64,000 bases of DNA from Sphingomonadaceae bacterium (GCA_025359445.1 JANYGB010000034.1:1-64000), one strand, 5' to 3'; shown: positions 18,833 through 29,042, numbered from the stretch's first letter. Notes: generated by a model from the sequence alone, not told the origin. Made by a program: numbers and translations.

Positions 18833-19540
18833 TTATTCGAAGGCTTCAGCAGTAAGTTCGGCTGACGAAGGCGAAAGCTGGTTGTAGATCGCGGTGGTCA
18901 GCGTGACCATATAGAGGCCGACCGTCAGCCCGATTACAATCATCGCGATAAAGAACCCGATCGACGCCATCGGACTTGCCAGCGTTCCGGGGCCTGGCAT
19001 CCCGACGGTGACCAGGAACACCACGAAATAGACCGCGATCATCGCAATCAGCACGAGCGCCCAAATCAACGCAACCTTGACCGAATTGCCCGCGGTCAGT
19101 TTCCAGGCCCGGCCGATCGCGGCGAACGGATTGCGCACTTCATCGATGGCAATAATCGGCAGCAGCAGGCTGAACCGCGCGAACAGGTAAAAGAACGCCA
19201 GCAGCATCATCAGCCCGAGCAGAAACGACACCGCCGCGGACTGGGTCGCCGCAATCAGTCCGGCAAAGATCAGACCAATGACGAAACCGCCGCCGATCCC
19301 GGCAATCATGTAGAGCAAAAGGACCCCCAGCATTGGCAAAGCGCCGCGCAGTCCGGCGCCGAGCGCGACCGCAAACGTATCGTCAGCGCGTCCGGTACTC
19401 GCCCGCGATAGCGCGATCTGCTGGGCGAAAATCACCAGGAAATAGAGGATGTAGAAAATGAAGATCGAGAACCCCATGCCGGCCAACGGGTTTTGTCCGG
19501 GAGTCAGCGTGCCGCCCGCGCCCAGCGACATCCGCATCAT
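18833..19540 (-). CDS. Polytopic membrane protein, main part of a possibly split gene (glycerophosphodiesterase membrane-domain-like)
   Basis: Multiple TM segments; DEVRNPFAAIGRAWKLTAGNSVKVALIWALVL; begins ATGATG overlapping the stop of the upstream short ORF. Confidence 0.6.
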   Translation of the reverse strand: MMRMSLGAGGTLTPGQNPLAGMGFSIFIFYILYFLVIFAQQIALSRASTGRADDTFAVALGAGLRGALPMLGVLLLYMIAGIGGGFVIGLIFAGLIAATQSAAVSFLLGLMMLLAFFYLFARFSLLLPIIAIDEVRNPFAAIGRAWKLTAGNSVKVALIWALVLIAMIAVYFVVFLVTVGMPGPGTLASPMASIGFFIAMIVIGLTVGLYMVTLTTAIYNQLSPSSAELTAEAFE

Positions 19541-19680
19541 CGAAAGAACACGCCGCCAAAGGCCGCGATCACCGCGATGATGCCGACAAAGAACGTCAGC
19601 CAGATCCCGACCAACATCCCAAAGCGCGCGCCGAGTAGCTGAAAGGCCTCGGTGAAAGCCCGCGATGCGCTGAACTGCAT
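19537..19680 (-). CDS. Short N-terminal piece of the same membrane protein family (47 aa)
   Basis: MQFSASRAFTEAFQLLGARFGMLVGIWLTFFVGIIAVIAAFGGVFFR*; TGA overlaps next ATG (ATGA). Confidence 0.5.
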   Translation of the reverse strand: MQFSASRAFTEAFQLLGARFGMLVGIWLTFFVGIIAVIAAFGGVFFR

Positions 19681-19747
19681 GATAAATCCCCCCAATTTCC
19701 CCAAGGAGCATCCTGCGCAAAGCCGGCGGCGATGTCCAGCCGGGAAA

Positions 19748-20617
19748 TTATCCGGCCCGCCCGCCAACCTGGCCGCCAACCTGCCGGTAGCTCGCGGCGA
19801 TCACCGCGACGAAGGTTGCGGCGAGCGCGGCTTGCACAAAACAGGCAATCAGCGCGCCGACCAACTCTCCGCCCGCCGCTCCGGCGACAAGCGTGGTCAC
19901 CAGCACCACTGCGGCAGTGATTAACCAGCCGACGATGCGGAACGCGACGAAAATCAGCAGGATGAACACCAGCAATTGCCAGCCGATCCCCTTGGTTGCG
20001 AAGAACGAGCGGCGCAGCGCGTAAACCGGGTTGCGCTCACCGCTGAGCGATACCGCCGGGCCAATAAAGGCGAACCGCACCATCATATAGAGGATGACCA
20101 CGGTGCCGATGACCGCCGCCAACTGGGTGAGCGCAAGCGACCCGGACAGGCCGATCAGGACCACCGGGATTAATCCGGTCAGAAACGCCAGCGCCAGCCC
20201 GCCCAGCAGTGCCACCAGGAAACTGGGCGCACCGCGCGCGGCTTGGCGCATCGCTTCGCGCACGGTCGGCCGCGCCGGATCGCCGAGCAGCGCCAAGGCC
20301 GCCAGCATCCCGATGAACTGCACCGCCACCACGGCGACCACCGGCAGCCAGTTCGCATCGAAATAGAGCCCCAGCCTGGTCAGCAACTGCTCGGGCGTTT
20401 GCCCGCTCACCGGCTCGGGCACTGGCGCGAGCATCTGCAGCGCAAAGTTGGGCAGCACCGAGAACACCCCCAGCACCGCCAGCAGCACATCGCGGTTGGC
20501 GAGCAGCGCGCCGGTCGCCTCGTCCCAGATCTTCATCGTATCAAAGCGCGGCCGGGCGCGGCGTTCAACTGGCGGGTGGGGCGGCGGGGGCGAGGCGGGC
20601 TGGAAGGGATTGCTCAT
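19748..20617 (-). CDS. Polytopic membrane protein, probable paralog of the downstream one
   Basis: MSNPFQPASPPPP...; SGERNPVYALRRSFFATKGIGWQLLVFILLIFVAF motif shared in form with 18833-19540. Confidence 0.65.
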   Translation of the reverse strand: MSNPFQPASPPPPHPPVERRARPRFDTMKIWDEATGALLANRDVLLAVLGVFSVLPNFALQMLAPVPEPVSGQTPEQLLTRLGLYFDANWLPVVAVVAVQFIGMLAALALLGDPARPTVREAMRQAARGAPSFLVALLGGLALAFLTGLIPVVLIGLSGSLALTQLAAVIGTVVILYMMVRFAFIGPAVSLSGERNPVYALRRSFFATKGIGWQLLVFILLIFVAFRIVGWLITAAVVLVTTLVAGAAGGELVGALIACFVQAALAATFVAVIAASYRQVGGQVGGRAG

Positions 20618-20660
20618 GCCCCCTTGATAACCACAGCATTTGCCGCCACGCAAATTATCG

Positions 20661-21335
20661 ATGCCCCAGAGCCTGCCTGCTGACCTCGAATGGCGCTGCG
20701 ATAGCGCCCCGGTGCCGTACCGCGCCGCACTTCAGGACATGACCGCACGCAACGCCGCGATCGCAGAGGGCACTGCGCAAGAGCTGATCTGGTTGCTCGA
20801 GCATCCGCCGGTTTACACCGCCGGGACCAGCTCCAATCCCGCCGAAATGCTCGATCCCCAGTTCGAAGTGGTCGAAGCCGGACGCGGCGGGCGCTATACC
20901 TATCACGGCCCGGGCCAGCGGATCGGTTACGTCCTCCTCGATCTCAAACGCCGCGCGCGCGATGTGCGCGGCTTCGTGCATGCGATGGAGGGCTGGGTGA
21001 TCGACACGCTCGGCGATTTCGGCGTGGAAAGCTGGCGCGCAGCCGGACGGATCGGGATCTGGACCACCGATATCGACGGGCGCGAGGCCAAGATCGGCGC
21101 AATCGGGGTGCGCATCCGCCGCTGGGTGACGATGCACGGCTTTTCGGTCAACTTGTCGCCCGATCTGTCGCATTTCGCGGGCATTGTTCCATGCGGGATC
21201 GAACTCTTCGGAGTGACCAGTCTCGAACGCCTCGGGATTGCGGTTGATTCGGCTGCATGGGATGCGGCACTACAGGCGCGCGCTGCGAGCTTCCTCGCCG
21301 CGCTCGAGCGCCCTTGCGGCGAGGAGGCTGCGTAA
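20661..21335 (+). CDS. lipB: Lipoyl(octanoyl) transferase
   Basis: [79 protein letters not shown]. Confidence 0.95.
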   Translation: MPQSLPADLEWRCDSAPVPYRAALQDMTARNAAIAEGTAQELIWLLEHPPVYTAGTSSNPAEMLDPQFEVVEAGRGGRYTYHGPGQRIGYVLLDLKRRARDVRGFVHAMEGWVIDTLGDFGVESWRAAGRIGIWTTDIDGREAKIGAIGVRIRRWVTMHGFSVNLSPDLSHFAGIVPCGIELFGVTSLERLGIAVDSAAWDAALQARAASFLAALERPCGEEAA

Positions 21336-21649
21336 TGAAGCTTGGTTTGATCGTGGCTGTGGGCTTGATCGCACTCGCCGGCTGCAAAGGCGAACCCAAG
21401 AAGGACGCGGGCGCTGGCACCGCCCAAGGCGAGGTGTTGCCAGGTTCAACCAGCGACGCGATGCTGCCGCTCGATACGGTCAAATCGCAAGCCCCGCTCG
21501 CGCCCAAGAGCGAGGGCGGCGAAGCTGGCGATACGAAGGGCGCGAAGGCGGGGAAAGCCGGGGCGAAGCCCAGCGCTGCGGCGACTGATCAGGCGGCGGT
21601 TGCGCCCGAGCCCGGCCCCAGCGCAGCGGATGCGCCCGCGCCGGACTAA
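21335..21649 (+). CDS. Small putative lipoprotein, Ala/Lys/Pro-rich
   Basis: [23 protein letters not shown] lipobox; TAATG overlap with lipB. Confidence 0.65.
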   Translation: MKLGLIVAVGLIALAGCKGEPKKDAGAGTAQGEVLPGSTSDAMLPLDTVKSQAPLAPKSEGGEAGDTKGAKAGKAGAKPSAAATDQAAVAPEPGPSAADAPAPD

Positions 21650-22104
21650 TGCACCAATAGCCCGGCCGGCCGAAGGCCGCCGGGGTGGACAAGGGACTGA
21701 AGACCGGCGCGGGGTTGCCGCATTTTGTGCCCGGACTCGGCGGCGCTGGTTGTAGGCTACTATAACGCGCCGAGATTTGATGCCGCCAGCCGATGTCCCC
21801 CCTCCAGCAAAAACGCGGCGGAGTGAGGCGCAAACGTGGCGGACCTGCTTGGCGAACGTTCGGCTTGTAATGCCGGGACGCCCGCGCCGGTCGTCTCCCG
21901 CGCCTGATTGCCCGAAGGCGATCATCGCGGGATGGTCCATCCGATCAGGCTGCAGCCACACCGGACGATTCGGTGGGTAAGCTTTTCGGCTATGTGTAGG
22001 AAAGTGAAAACTGCGCGACCTCCGTTCGTGTCGAGCGAAGTCGAGGCACCGGCCGAGCGAAGCCGAGGGGGCCCGCGCTAGAGTAAGTTTCCATAAATCA
22101 GAAC

Positions 22105-22205
22105 CGTCATCCCGGCGGAGGCCGGGACCCAGTCCAAACAAGAACAACGACGCTTTGCGGTTTCACTTTCAGAAGTGCTGGGTCCCGGCCTCCGCCGGGA
22201 TGACG
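22105..22205. repeat. Long intergenic inverted repeat, family B
   Basis: Perfect 28-bp arms CGTCATCCCGGCGGAGGCCGGGACCCAG (22105-22132) and reverse complement (22178-22205), 45-nt spacer. Confidence 0.9.
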
Positions 22206-22356
22206 AGTGGTTTAGAAACTACGGATCCGCTCGAGAGGTTCTCGGCTGCGCTCGAACCGACCCCTCGACTTCGGCCTTCGGCCGAAGTTTATCCTGAACG
22301 CGGCTGCTCAGCCGCAAGCCGAAGGGCTCGAGGCGAACGGGCCGGGCTGGAACGCC

Positions 22357-23241
22357 CTACTCCTCCAACCCCAGCACCCGCAGCGCCAGCTTGTAATGCG
22401 GCATGTCGATCATCCGGCGGTCGATCTGCAGCGCGCCTGCGCCCGGGTTGGCCTTGAATGCCGCAACGATTGCGCGGGCTTCGCCCAGTTCTTCTTCGCT
22501 GGGCGTAAACGCCGCGTTGATGATCTCGACTTGCGCGGGGTGGATCGCGAGCATTCCTGCAAAGCCATCGGCGCGGGCCTCTTCGGCGGCGCGTTTGAGG
22601 CCTTTGGTGTCGGCAAAATCGGCGTGGAGGGTGTCGATTGCCGTGACCCCGGCGGCGTGCGCGGTAAGCAGCGTTTGGGCGCGGGCGTAACGGAAGGTGT
22701 CGGTCCAGCGGCCGTCCTTGTCACGCTTGCGAGTCGCGCCCAGCGCGGCGGAGAGGTCTTCTGCGCCCCAGGTCAACCCGGCGAGCCGCGGCATGGCGGC
22801 ATCGGCATAGCGCGCAATCGTCAGCGCCGCCTGCGCGGTTTCGCTCACCAACGGCAGGATCTTGACCGAATTGGGGGCGAGCCCGCTGCGCCCTTCGAGC
22901 TCGTAAATCTCGGCCGCAAGCTGCTGGACCGATTCTGGCCCGGCGCTTTTGGGCAGCATGATCCCGTCGGGCGCGCCGGGCAGCACGGCGATCAGATCTT
23001 CGCGCCACTGGCGGCTGTCGAGCGCGTTGATCCGCACCCACCGGCCCTGCCGCTTGCCGTCCGTCACCTGCTGCCGGTGCGCCGTGAGCCATGACCCCGC
23101 CATCGCCCGCGCCGCCGCCTTGTTTTCCGCCGCGACCGAATCCTCAAGATCGAGGATCAGCACATCGGCTCCGGTCGCAATGGCCTTGCCGAGCTTCTTT
23201 TCGCTGTCCCCCGGGACAAACAACCATGACCGCACTGGCAT
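22357..23241 (-). CDS. HpcH/HpaI aldolase/CitE-like CoA ester lyase
   Basis: MPVRSWLFVPGDSEKKLGKAIATGADVLILDLEDSVAAENK; GLTWGAEDLSAALGA. Confidence 0.88.
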   Translation of the reverse strand: MPVRSWLFVPGDSEKKLGKAIATGADVLILDLEDSVAAENKAAARAMAGSWLTAHRQQVTDGKRQGRWVRINALDSRQWREDLIAVLPGAPDGIMLPKSAGPESVQQLAAEIYELEGRSGLAPNSVKILPLVSETAQAALTIARYADAAMPRLAGLTWGAEDLSAALGATRKRDKDGRWTDTFRYARAQTLLTAHAAGVTAIDTLHADFADTKGLKRAAEEARADGFAGMLAIHPAQVEIINAAFTPSEEELGEARAIVAAFKANPGAGALQIDRRMIDMPHYKLALRVLGLEE

Positions 23242-23259
23242 TGCCTTTGCCTCTTCGCC

Positions 23260-24351
23260 TTAAGCCGGCACCAGCGCCGGGTAATCGATATAACCCTCTG
23301 GCCCGGGCAGATACCAGCTTTTCGGCACATTGGTGTTGGGCGCCCAGTCCGCGCCGACCTTGATCCGCTCGGCCAGGTCCGGGTTGGAGATATAGGGGCG
23401 GCCAAAACTGATCGCATCGCAGCGTCCGCTCGTCACGTCAGCGGCGGCCTGCTCTGCGCTGTAGTCCGAATTAAGCATCAGCGGGCCAGAGTAGATCGAG
23501 CGGATCAGGCCGTCCTGCTGCGGCACATCGGTCTGGCCGAAGGTGCCTTCGGGGCCGGGCTGGCGCAGTTCGACGAAGCTGACGCCGAGTTCCTGCACGA
23601 CACGCGCGGCCTCACCAAAGATGCTTTCCGGATCGGGATCGTCGCAGCCCTGCGACATGCCGTTGGGCGAAAGCCGGATCGAGACGCCGTCCGCGCCCCA
23701 CACTTCGATCAGCGCCTCGAGCACTTCGCGCATGAAACGGGTGCGGTTGGCCGGGCTGCCGCCATATTCATCGGTGCGCAGATTGGTCCCGGCGCGGAGG
23801 AACTGATCGACCAGATAGCCGTTCGCGCCGTGCAGCTGGACCCCGTCGAAGCCTGCTTCCTTGGCGTTGCGCGCGGCGTGGGCATAATCGCCGACGATCC
23901 GCGCGATGTCATCCAGTGTGGCGGCGCGGGCCTGCTCGTGCGGCTTGCGCCCGGTGGGGGTGTGCGCGTGATCGGGGGCGGTGGTGGCGCTGGCCGAAAC
24001 GCCCGGCTGGCCGCCGAGGAAATCTGGATGGACGATCCGCCCCATGTGCCACAGCTGCAGCACGATCTTGCCGCCTTCGGCATGGACCGCCTGCGTCACC
24101 GGCTTCCAGCCCTCAACTTGCGCGTCGCTCCAGATGCCGGGCGCTGCGGGCCAGCCCAGCCCTTCGACGCTGATCCCGGTCGCTTCGGAAATGATCAGGC
24201 CAGCCCCGGCGCGCTGGCGGTAATATTCCACCATCATGGCATTCGGGACCGATCCGGGTTCGGACCGGCCGCGGGTCAGCGGGGCCATGATAATGCGGTT
24301 TTTCGCGGTGAACGCGCCTAGCTGAAGCGGCTGGAACAGGACGTCGTGCAA
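23260..24351 (-). CDS. Old yellow enzyme family alkene reductase (NemA-like)
   Basis: LFQPLQLGAFTAKNRIIMAPLTRGRSEPG; AKEAGFDGVQLHGANGYLVDQFLRAGTNLRTDEYGGSPANR. Confidence 0.93.
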   Translation of the reverse strand: MHDVLFQPLQLGAFTAKNRIIMAPLTRGRSEPGSVPNAMMVEYYRQRAGAGLIISEATGISVEGLGWPAAPGIWSDAQVEGWKPVTQAVHAEGGKIVLQLWHMGRIVHPDFLGGQPGVSASATTAPDHAHTPTGRKPHEQARAATLDDIARIVGDYAHAARNAKEAGFDGVQLHGANGYLVDQFLRAGTNLRTDEYGGSPANRTRFMREVLEALIEVWGADGVSIRLSPNGMSQGCDDPDPESIFGEAARVVQELGVSFVELRQPGPEGTFGQTDVPQQDGLIRSIYSGPLMLNSDYSAEQAAADVTSGRCDAISFGRPYISNPDLAERIKVGADWAPNTNVPKSWYLPGPEGYIDYPALVPA

Positions 24352-24408
24352 GCGGGATCTCCATCACATTTCGTTTTGCAATCGGTTTGGTCCAGCTAAG
24401 GACTGCGC

Positions 24409-25299
24409 ATGACGATTGCAACCGCGCGCGCAGAAACACCGGGCAAGAGCTGGTCGTGGTTGCATTTCGGCGCGCTGATGCTCGGCAATGTGGCGCTGGC
24501 GCTGGGGCCGTGGTCCGTGCGGCTGGCCGATACCGGACCGGTTTCGTCGGCGTTCTGGCGGCTTGCGCTGGCGGTCCCGGTGCTGGTTCTGCTGGCACGA
24601 TTCACCGGGCAGAAACTGACCGGGCTGGGCGCCGGGGTGTGGTGGGCGCTGATGGCGGCGGGGGTGTTCTTCGCGCTCGACATCGGGGCCTGGCATATCG
24701 GCATCGGCATGACCCGGATGGCCAATGCCTCGCTGTTCGGCAATGCCGGCAGCCTGGTGGTGATGATCTGGGGCTTGATCAGCCTGCACCGCAAGCCGCG
24801 CCTGCGTGAGGGCCTTGCGCTGCTGGCGGCGCTGGGCGGCGGGGCGATCCTGCTGGGCCGCAGCCTTGAGATCGACCGCACCACCATGATCGGCGATCTT
24901 TACTGCGTGACCGCCGGATTGCTCTATTCGGGCTACATCATCATCCTGCAGAAATACCGCGCCAAGCTGGGCGGCTGGTCATTGCTGACCTGGTCAAGCA
25001 TCGCCGGGCTGCCGGTGCTGCTGGGGATTGCGTTGCTGCACGGCGAACCGGTCTGGCCCACCCACTGGTGGCCGCTGATCGCGCTGGCGGTGTTCAGTCA
25101 GCTGCTGGGGCAGGGCCTGCTGGTCTATGCGCTCAAGCATTTCAGCCCGCTGGTGATCGGGCTGGCTCTGCTGACTCAACCGGCGGTGGCGGTCGCGGTG
25201 GGCTGGCTGGTGTTCCACGAAAGCCTGGGGCTGCTTGATTTTGCGGGCATGGGCGCGGTCGCCGTCGGTCTTGCGCTGGCGCGCTCGACGCAGGACTAA
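24409..25299 (+). CDS. EamA/DMT family transporter
   Basis: Ten hydrophobic segments; PVSSAFWRLALAVPVL; QPAVAVAVGWLVFHESLGLLDFAGMGAVAVGL. Confidence 0.85.
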   Translation: MTIATARAETPGKSWSWLHFGALMLGNVALALGPWSVRLADTGPVSSAFWRLALAVPVLVLLARFTGQKLTGLGAGVWWALMAAGVFFALDIGAWHIGIGMTRMANASLFGNAGSLVVMIWGLISLHRKPRLREGLALLAALGGGAILLGRSLEIDRTTMIGDLYCVTAGLLYSGYIIILQKYRAKLGGWSLLTWSSIAGLPVLLGIALLHGEPVWPTHWWPLIALAVFSQLLGQGLLVYALKHFSPLVIGLALLTQPAVAVAVGWLVFHESLGLLDFAGMGAVAVGLALARSTQD

Positions 25300-25345
25300 T
25301 GCGGCGCTAACCTTACCCTGATGACACCTTGGGGAGACTAAGCCC

Positions 25346-27160
25346 GTGAAGCACCTCGCACTGTTCGCCGCCCTGCCGCTTGCCGCGCTGGCTTTGACGC
25401 AATTGCCCGCCGATGCGGCCCGGCCTGCGCACCATGCCAAAATGCTCAGCGCGGACCGGCAATTCCAGTCCATCGCCAGCCGCTTCATCGCCGCCGCGAT
25501 GAAAGCCTCGCCGGTCGAAGCGACCGCGCTGGGCGAGCACAAATACGACAGCTTGCTACCCGATATTACCGCCAACGGCCGAGCCGAACGGCGTCAGACC
25601 TGGCAAGGTTTTCTTGCCGAACTGGCCCGGATCAAACCGGCTCAATTGAACCGCGACAACCAGGTCGATCTCGCGCTGCTGCGCAACGAGCTGCAATACC
25701 GTGTCTGGGCCGACCAGTCCGAGCAGGGCTGGGCGTGGAACGCGCAGATCTACAACGATGTGGCCGCAGGTTCGCTCTACACCCTCGCCGCGCGCGATTT
25801 TGCGCCGTGGGACGTCCGCCTGAAAAGCGCGACCGCGCGGATGGAAGCGCTCCCCGCGCTGCTCATCCAAAGCCGCAGCCAGCTGGTCCCGGCGCGGGTG
25901 CCGCTGGTCTATGCGCAGACCGTGTCCAAACAGAACTCGGGGATCATCGAGATTGCCGAGGGGATGCTCGCCCCGCATTCAGATAGCCTGACGGGTGCCG
26001 ATCGCGTGCGGTTCGATCAGGCGCTCGCCGGGCTGAAGGCTGCGGTGGCTGACCAGCAGACTTGGCTCGACACCGTGCTGATCCCGGCGGCCAAGGGCGA
26101 CTTCCGGCTGGGGACGAAGCTCTACGACCAGAAGATGAAATTCGGTTTGATGAGCGACATGACCCGGCCGCAGCTCAAGGCTCGCGCGCTCAAAGCCAAG
26201 GCCGATGCCCGCGCTGAAATGTATGCGCTGGCGCGGCAGGTGCTGTCTGCCTTGCCAAGCGACAAGTCGCTGGCGATGCCCGACCATCCCACGCCCGCTC
26301 AGCAGCAAAGCGTAATCGCCGCCGCGCTCAAGATCAGTTACGCCAAGCACCCCGCGCGCGGCGATCTTGAAAAACGCGCCCGCGAAACGCTGGCCGAGGC
26401 GACCCAGTTCGTCGCCAAGGCCGGGTTCGTGCGGATGCCCGACGGGCCGGTCAAGGTCATCACCATGCCCAAGTTCCAGCAGGGCAACGCGGTCGCTTAC
26501 AACGATCCGCCGGGGCTGTTCGAAAAGGGCCAGCAGAACTTCTACGCGGTATCCCCGATCCCCGACGACTGGACCGACGCACAGGCGGAAAGCTTCCTGT
26601 CCGAATACAACGATTACATGATCCACGACTTGTCGATCCATGAGGCGATGCCGGGGCATTACCTCCAGCTCGATCATTCAAACAAGTCACCCGACGTGCT
26701 GCGCGCTTATCTGGGCTCGGGGCCGTTCGTCGAAGGCTGGGCGGTCTATGCCGAAGGGATGATGAAGGACGAGGGGTACCTCGGCGCCGATCCGCAGGAG
26801 CAACGCTTGTTCCAGCTCACCGTGCTCAAGATGCGGCTGCGCTCGGTCACCAACACGCTGCTCGATATCGGCATCCAGACCGAAGGTATGACCCGCGACC
26901 AGGCGATGGATCTGATGCAGCGCGGCGCGTTCCAGGCCGAGCGCGAGGCGGCGGGCAAATGGACCCGGGCGAGCCTGTCATCGGTGCAACTGCTCAGCTA
27001 CTTCACCGGTTTTTCCGAACACATGGCGCTGCGCGAGGAAGCCAAACAGCGCTGGGGCAAGAGCTTCACCCTGCGGCGGTATAACGACACGGTACTGAGC
27101 TACGGCTCGCCCCCGGTGAAGTTCGTGCGCGAGCTGATGTTCGGATTGCCGGTGCGGTAG
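25346..27160 (+). CDS. DUF885 family protein (metallopeptidase-like, secreted)
   Basis: HEAMPGHYLQLDHSNKSPDVLRAYLGSGPFVEGWAVYAEGMMKDEGY; signal peptide. Confidence 0.85.
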   Translation: MKHLALFAALPLAALALTQLPADAARPAHHAKMLSADRQFQSIASRFIAAAMKASPVEATALGEHKYDSLLPDITANGRAERRQTWQGFLAELARIKPAQLNRDNQVDLALLRNELQYRVWADQSEQGWAWNAQIYNDVAAGSLYTLAARDFAPWDVRLKSATARMEALPALLIQSRSQLVPARVPLVYAQTVSKQNSGIIEIAEGMLAPHSDSLTGADRVRFDQALAGLKAAVADQQTWLDTVLIPAAKGDFRLGTKLYDQKMKFGLMSDMTRPQLKARALKAKADARAEMYALARQVLSALPSDKSLAMPDHPTPAQQQSVIAAALKISYAKHPARGDLEKRARETLAEATQFVAKAGFVRMPDGPVKVITMPKFQQGNAVAYNDPPGLFEKGQQNFYAVSPIPDDWTDAQAESFLSEYNDYMIHDLSIHEAMPGHYLQLDHSNKSPDVLRAYLGSGPFVEGWAVYAEGMMKDEGYLGADPQEQRLFQLTVLKMRLRSVTNTLLDIGIQTEGMTRDQAMDLMQRGAFQAEREAAGKWTRASLSSVQLLSYFTGFSEHMALREEAKQRWGKSFTLRRYNDTVLSYGSPPVKFVRELMFGLPVR

Positions 27161-27213
27161 CGATCATGAGAAGCAACACAGAATAGTACTCAATTGTCGT
27201 TAAGACTTTCTAA

Positions 27214-28041
27214 CTAGCTTAGCGAATTTGTCAATAAATTGATAGCAATCGGTAATACTACCATAGTTAGGAAAAATATAATTACGGTTCTCTTACTAGC
27301 CATAAACCTCCCGGATCGCCCCCAAGAAAATTCTATGTTTGGGAATGCTTTGTTGTAAAACTCAATAAAACTCATCGATAAGTAAGTGGAAGCGCCAATA
27401 GCCATAAAGATAAATAGACTAATATTCTCCTCAATTTTGACTTTACTTACAAATAATCCGAGCATCTTAATAATCGAAATTGCTGCGGCAATACCAAAGA
27501 CGATGGACAAAACAGCCTTGAAAGCAACAGTTCTAAATACGCCATGAGAAATTTGACAGTTCGCAATTAAATGCCTGGCATCCTCCGAAATTGATGAAAC
27601 GGTTTCGTCGGACCCAGACACCTCAATTTTCACGGCCTGCGGAATGCTCGAATTTACAGCATCAATATCGACCTTTGCGTAATTGTAAGATCCAGCAGTA
27701 AGAGATATCCGATCTGGTTCGGCGCTATATCGCCTCAAACGATCAATAAATTCCTCTACGATTGTGGTTTTTATGTCTCTCCCATCTTTGAACCTGCACC
27801 GCATTTCTATACAAATTGATTTCACCTCGTGTTGGAAGGCCCATTCGGACGCATCAAGATTGTCGTTATCTTCAACTTGAAGGATTTTATCCGCATCTTC
27901 CTGAGAGATATTTCTCTTAATTCGCGACATTTCAACGCATCGATCGTGAACCCTCCCGCAGATTGCTACGGCACCTTCGACAAAACTCTCGTCGATTTTT
28001 GTTGGCGATGCCGAACTGGTTACTTGGGTATGCCTCATCAC
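27214..28041 (-). CDS. Uncharacterised protein with about three C-terminal TM helices; AT-rich orphan
   Basis: 275-aa ORF in visibly AT-rich DNA; hydrophobic segments AFKAVLSIVFGIAAAISIIKMLGLFV, NISLFIFMAIGASTYLSMSFIEF, VIIFFLTMVVLPIAINLL; overlaps nadA end by 4 bp. Confidence 0.6.
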   Translation of the reverse strand: MMRHTQVTSSASPTKIDESFVEGAVAICGRVHDRCVEMSRIKRNISQEDADKILQVEDNDNLDASEWAFQHEVKSICIEMRCRFKDGRDIKTTIVEEFIDRLRRYSAEPDRISLTAGSYNYAKVDIDAVNSSIPQAVKIEVSGSDETVSSISEDARHLIANCQISHGVFRTVAFKAVLSIVFGIAAAISIIKMLGLFVSKVKIEENISLFIFMAIGASTYLSMSFIEFYNKAFPNIEFSWGRSGRFMASKRTVIIFFLTMVVLPIAINLLTNSLS

Positions 28042-29024
28042 CGCCCCCCCAGATCACCCTTGCCAACCGTCCCGCCGGCCATCTCGAGCATCCGGTCAAG
28101 GCTCTTCTTCGCCTGCAGCCGCAGCCCTTCCTCGATCTCGATCCGCGGGGTCAAGTCGCGCAGGGCGAGGTACAGTTTCTCGAGCGTATTGAGCGCCATG
28201 TAGGGGCAGATGTTGCAGGCGCATTGGCCGTCGGCGCCGGGCGCGCCGATGAAGGTTTTGCCGGGCACCGCGAGTTCCATCTGGTGGATGATGTGCGGCT
28301 CGGTCGCGACGATCAGGGTGTCGCCGGTGAAGGTCTTGGCGAATTGCAGGATGCCGGAGGTAGAGCCGATATAGTCGGCGTGGTCGGCGATATGCGGCGG
28401 ACATTCGGGGTGCGCGGCGATCGGTGCGCCGGGATGCTGGGCCTTAAGCTTGAGCAACTCGGTTTCCGAAAACGCCTCATGGACGATGCACACGCCGGGC
28501 CACAGCAGCATCTCGCGGTCGAACTTGCGGCTGAGGTATCCGCCCAGATGCCGGTCGGGTCCGAAGATGATCTTCTGATCCTTGGGGATCTGCGACAGGA
28601 TTGTCTCGGCGCTCGAGCTGGTGACGATGATGTCGCTGAGCGCCTTAACCTCGGTCGAGCAGTTGATGTAGGTGAGCGCGATGTGATCGGGGTTGGCTTT
28701 GCGGAATTGCGCGAATTTCTCGGGCGGGCAGCTGTCTTCCAGGCTGCACCCGGCGTTGAGATCGGGCAGCACCACGATCTTTTCGGGCGCGAGGATCTTG
28801 GCGGTTTCGGCCATGAATTTGACCCCGCAGAACGCGATGACCTCGGCGTCGGTTGCGGCGGCCTTTTTCGATAACTCGAGGCTGTCCCCGATGTAGTCGG
28901 CAAGGTCCTGAATCTCGGGGCGCTGATAATAATGCGCCAGGATGATTGCGTTGCGGTCTTTGCGCAGGCGGTCGATTTCGGCGCGCAGGTCAAGGCCGGT
29001 GAGGTTGGGAGTGTGCTGGGTCAT
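28038..29024 (-). CDS. nadA: Quinolinate synthase
   Basis: NAIILAHYYQRPEIQDLADYIGDSLELSKKAAATDAEVIAFCGVKFMAETAKILAPEKIVVLPD; NICPYMALN. Confidence 0.95.
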   Translation of the reverse strand: MTQHTPNLTGLDLRAEIDRLRKDRNAIILAHYYQRPEIQDLADYIGDSLELSKKAAATDAEVIAFCGVKFMAETAKILAPEKIVVLPDLNAGCSLEDSCPPEKFAQFRKANPDHIALTYINCSTEVKALSDIIVTSSSAETILSQIPKDQKIIFGPDRHLGGYLSRKFDREMLLWPGVCIVHEAFSETELLKLKAQHPGAPIAAHPECPPHIADHADYIGSTSGILQFAKTFTGDTLIVATEPHIIHQMELAVPGKTFIGAPGADGQCACNICPYMALNTLEKLYLALRDLTPRIEIEEGLRLQAKKSLDRMLEMAGGTVGKGDLGGR

Positions 29025-29042
29025 ACCCGGTTCAATGGGCCT

